From Cytobacillus kochii (GTDB lineage Bacteria > Bacillota > Bacilli > Bacillales > Cytobacillaceae): DNA of 64,000 nt. The translations under genes and the position numbers were made by a program. This document shows positions 62,370-64,000 of this stretch, in pieces. How positions within the stretch are numbered: position 1 is the first letter of the stretch; the number at the start of each line of letters is the position of its first letter. The stretch lies in NCBI RefSeq assembly GCF_020171845.1, contig NZ_JAIVAM010000002.1, positions 248,001 to 312,000 of the forward strand, in the 5' to 3' direction. The notes beneath the pieces are model-generated. The model saw nothing but the letters and a program-made list of their open reading frames with translations. It ran no database searches and was not told the origin of the DNA.

Positions 62370-62407
62370 GTGAACGAAGAAATGAAAAAACTTCGTTCAC
62401 TCTTTTC
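62370..62407 (+). terminator. Terminator of MDR gene
   Basis: Ten-base perfect arms GTGAACGAAG and CTTCGTTCAC with an 11-base A-rich loop, then TCTTTTCT. Confidence 0.85.
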
Positions 62408-62430
62408 TATTATCCAACATAAAAAAGTGT

Positions 62431-62497
62431 CGGATATTGTATCCGCTAAAAAAATGAGTGCTTTTCTTAGAGGGAGGTGCTCAAAAAGCACCTTTTC
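62431..62497 (+). other. Two further hairpins in the spacer ahead of the subtilase gene
   Basis: CGGAT-attgt-ATCCG (62431-62445) and AGGTGCT-caaaa-AGCACCT (62475-62493) followed by TTTTCC. The second is terminator-like although the transcript should already end at 62407. A short RNA between the two terminators is possible. The remaining bases to 62799 are AT-rich and hold no gene that I can support; the subtilase promoter must be there. Confidence 0.45.
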
Positions 62498-62799
62498 CTT
62501 CAAATTCATGGAAAATAATAATGTAATATTACACTTTAATACCTTTCTAGAGACCTAAATTCACTTTTAATTCCGAGTAATAAAAAGGGTAATTATCATG
62601 AATATTGATTTTGTGGAAAAAAATACCTGATTTAATGTTGAAAAAAATGTCTGATGGCCTGCTACTTGGAAAATAATATGTCAAATTTACTGTTTTTTAC
62701 AAATAAATAAATGCTGAATTTTACACATTGTTGTAGTCTGAATTTTTGAAATATAATAACCCCTAAGTAAGACATTAAAATTTGGGGAGGAACAAGTAA

Positions 62800-64000
62800 A
62801 TGACGAAAAAGAAAACAGTAGCAGCTGCACTACTTAGTCTTACGTTAGGGATGTCCGTCTTTACATCAGGTATTTCCGCACAAGTTTCAGATGAAGCAAA
62901 GGGGAGTGAAACATATCGCGTATTGATACAAGCCCCTAGCAATTCTGTTAATGCATTAGAAACAAAGTATGAAAAACGATGGGACTTTGGTAAAGAAGGT
63001 TTCACTGCAGATGTGAATGCTAAGGAGTTACAAACATTACAAGCGACAAAAAATGTCGAAGTACAAAAGGTAAATGAAATGAGTATAGCAACTGTAACAG
63101 GAGAAGTGTCCAAAGCAGAAGTAACAGCTGTGCCAAGTTCACAAACACCTTGGGGAATAAAATCAATTTATAATAATCAATCTTTAACAGCAACATCAGG
63201 TGGTAATGGTATTAAAGTAGCTGTGCTTGATACAGGAGTTTATACAAATCATATTGATTTAGCAGGATCAGCAGAACAGTGTAAAGACTTTACACAATCA
63301 AGCCCACTAGTAAATGGCTCTTGTACTGATCGTCAAGGTCATGGTACACATGTAGCAGGAACTGTTTTAGCACATGGAGGTAGTGATGGACAAGGTGTTT
63401 ACGGTGTAGCTCCTGATGCGAAGCTATGGGCATATAAAGTGTTAGGTGATAACGGTTCTGGTTATTCAGATGATATTGCTGCAGCGATTAGACATGTAGC
63501 AGATCAAGCAACTAGCACAGGCTCTAAAGTAGTTATTAATATGTCTCTTGGGTCTTCTGGTAAAGATTCACTCATCTCAAGTGCAGTAGACTATGCATAC
63601 AATAAAGGTGTATTAGTTGTTGCTGCGGCAGGAAACAGTGGTTCAGGTAGTAATACAATTGGTTATCCAGGAGCATTGGTCAATGCCGTTGCCGTTGCAG
63701 CTTTAGAGAATGTGCAACAAAATGGGACTTATCGCGTAGCGAATTTCTCATCAAGAGGTAACCCATCAACTGATGGAGATTATGTCATCCAAGAGCGTGA
63801 TATTGAAGTGTCTGCCCCAGGTGCAGCAGTGGAATCCACTTGGTATAATGGCGGTTATAACACAATTAGTGGTACTTCTATGGCTACACCACATGTAGCT
63901 GGTTTAGCAGCAAAGATTTGGGCTGCGAATCCTTCATGGAGTAAATCTACTTTAAGAACAGAATTACAAAATCGTGCCAAGGTTTATGATATTAAAGGTG
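62800..64000 (+). CDS. Secreted subtilase (S8 protease), 3' end outside window
   Basis: 400 residues visible. ATG behind GGGGAGG. Signal peptide about 1-27 (ending SGISA), an inhibitor-type propeptide (about 37-105, ETYRVLIQAPSN ... VEVQKVNE), then the S8 domain with Asp144 (VAVLDTGV), His181 (GHGTHVAGT), the oxyanion Asn in AAAGNSGSG and Ser360 (SGTSMATPHVAG). Two cysteines, Cys161 and Cys175, lie close together before the catalytic His and could form a disulfide, as in some proteinase K-like and thermostable Bacillus subtilases. An exported scavenging protease; the C-terminal extent is unknown. Confidence 0.95.
   Translation, partial: MTKKKTVAAALLSLTLGMSVFTSGISAQVSDEAKGSETYRVLIQAPSNSVNALETKYEKRWDFGKEGFTADVNAKELQTLQATKNVEVQKVNEMSIATVTGEVSKAEVTAVPSSQTPWGIKSIYNNQSLTATSGGNGIKVAVLDTGVYTNHIDLAGSAEQCKDFTQSSPLVNGSCTDRQGHGTHVAGTVLAHGGSDGQGVYGVAPDAKLWAYKVLGDNGSGYSDDIAAAIRHVADQATSTGSKVVINMSLGSSGKDSLISSAVDYAYNKGVLVVAAAGNSGSGSNTIGYPGALVNAVAVAALENVQQNGTYRVANFSSRGNPSTDGDYVIQERDIEVSAPGAAVESTWYNGGYNTISGTSMATPHVAGLAAKIWAANPSWSKSTLRTELQNRAKVYDIKG

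Noticed and set aside
62364-62558. 64-residue frame after the MDR gene
   Set aside because: Its first codons lie in the terminator hairpin and it lacks homology signals; the sequence is better read as hairpins.

Overview
The window is a 64 kb piece of chromosome from a low-GC, endospore-forming member of the Bacillaceae. The evidence is AGGAGG-type ribosome binding sites, frequent TTG and GTG starts, GerA/GerB/GerC germinant-receptor genes, CotF-like coat proteins, a KinB-like sporulation kinase, an AbrB homologue, an S-box riboswitch, a Fur box, CcpA cre sites and many recognisable Bacillus subtilis orthologues (FeuB, FeuC, BesA, DctB/S/R/P, MetN/MetI, YeeN, CitA, MapB). I saw no rRNA, tRNA, insertion sequence, prophage or CRISPR array. 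The genus cannot be fixed from what is visible.

Layout. 1-5 kb: the end of a CitA-type citrate synthase, small membrane proteins, an autoregulated MarR/DUF3147 pair, a YebC/PmpR regulator, a CD3324-type gene behind a structured leader, and a FusB-like EF-G-binding protein. 5-8 kb: a Fur-controlled iron-bacillibactin import set (feuB, feuC, besA) without feuA. 8-12 kb: a germinant receptor operon in the order B-A-C. 12-20 kb: Nudix hydrolase, AbrB, a VOC dioxygenase, a TraB/PrgY protein, an aldo/keto reductase, and an OmpR-type two-component system with a methyltransferase. 20.6-21.3 kb: a tandem array of 51-bp repeats, then two coat genes with a forespore-type promoter. 22-27 kb: an apparent five-gene unit of HtrA protease, parvulin foldase, VTC-domain protein, DUF4956 membrane protein and CotH kinase. 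27.3-30.5 kb: S-box riboswitch, metN, metI and an acyl-CoA-dehydrogenase-like flavoprotein, without metQ.

30.7-34.5 kb: an NCS2 permease, a LytTR regulator and a class I CoA-transferase. 34.6-35.5 kb: a second 51-bp repeat array of unrelated overall sequence, bordered by inverted repeats. 35.5-42.7 kb: a C4-dicarboxylate locus (dctB divergent from dctSR, then dctP) interrupted by a P450/PadR module whose promoter carries a perfect 38-bp palindrome. 44-51.7 kb: a six-gene operon (TAXI binding protein, fused TRAP permease, FCD-type GntR regulator, GlcD-like, GlcF-like and L-2-hydroxyglutarate oxidase) with a GntR box and a cre-like site at its promoter. I infer uptake and oxidation of a 2-hydroxy acid, possibly both enantiomers of 2-hydroxyglutarate. 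52-64 kb: a DUF3888 protein, TetR regulator, KinB-like kinase, DEDD exonuclease, a CstA transporter with LytS/LytTR-type regulators and a cre site, a cold-shock protein, methionine aminopeptidase, an MDR oxidoreductase, and a secreted subtilase running off the right edge.

The genes point to an aerobic or facultative soil-type heterotroph using organic acids (citrate cycle, C4-dicarboxylates, pyruvate, acetate/succinyl-CoA exchange, 2-hydroxy acids) under CcpA control. The least explained items are the two 51-bp repeat arrays, which share period and some submotifs, the HtrA-parvulin-VTC-DUF4956-CotH operon, and the 2-hydroxy-acid operon.
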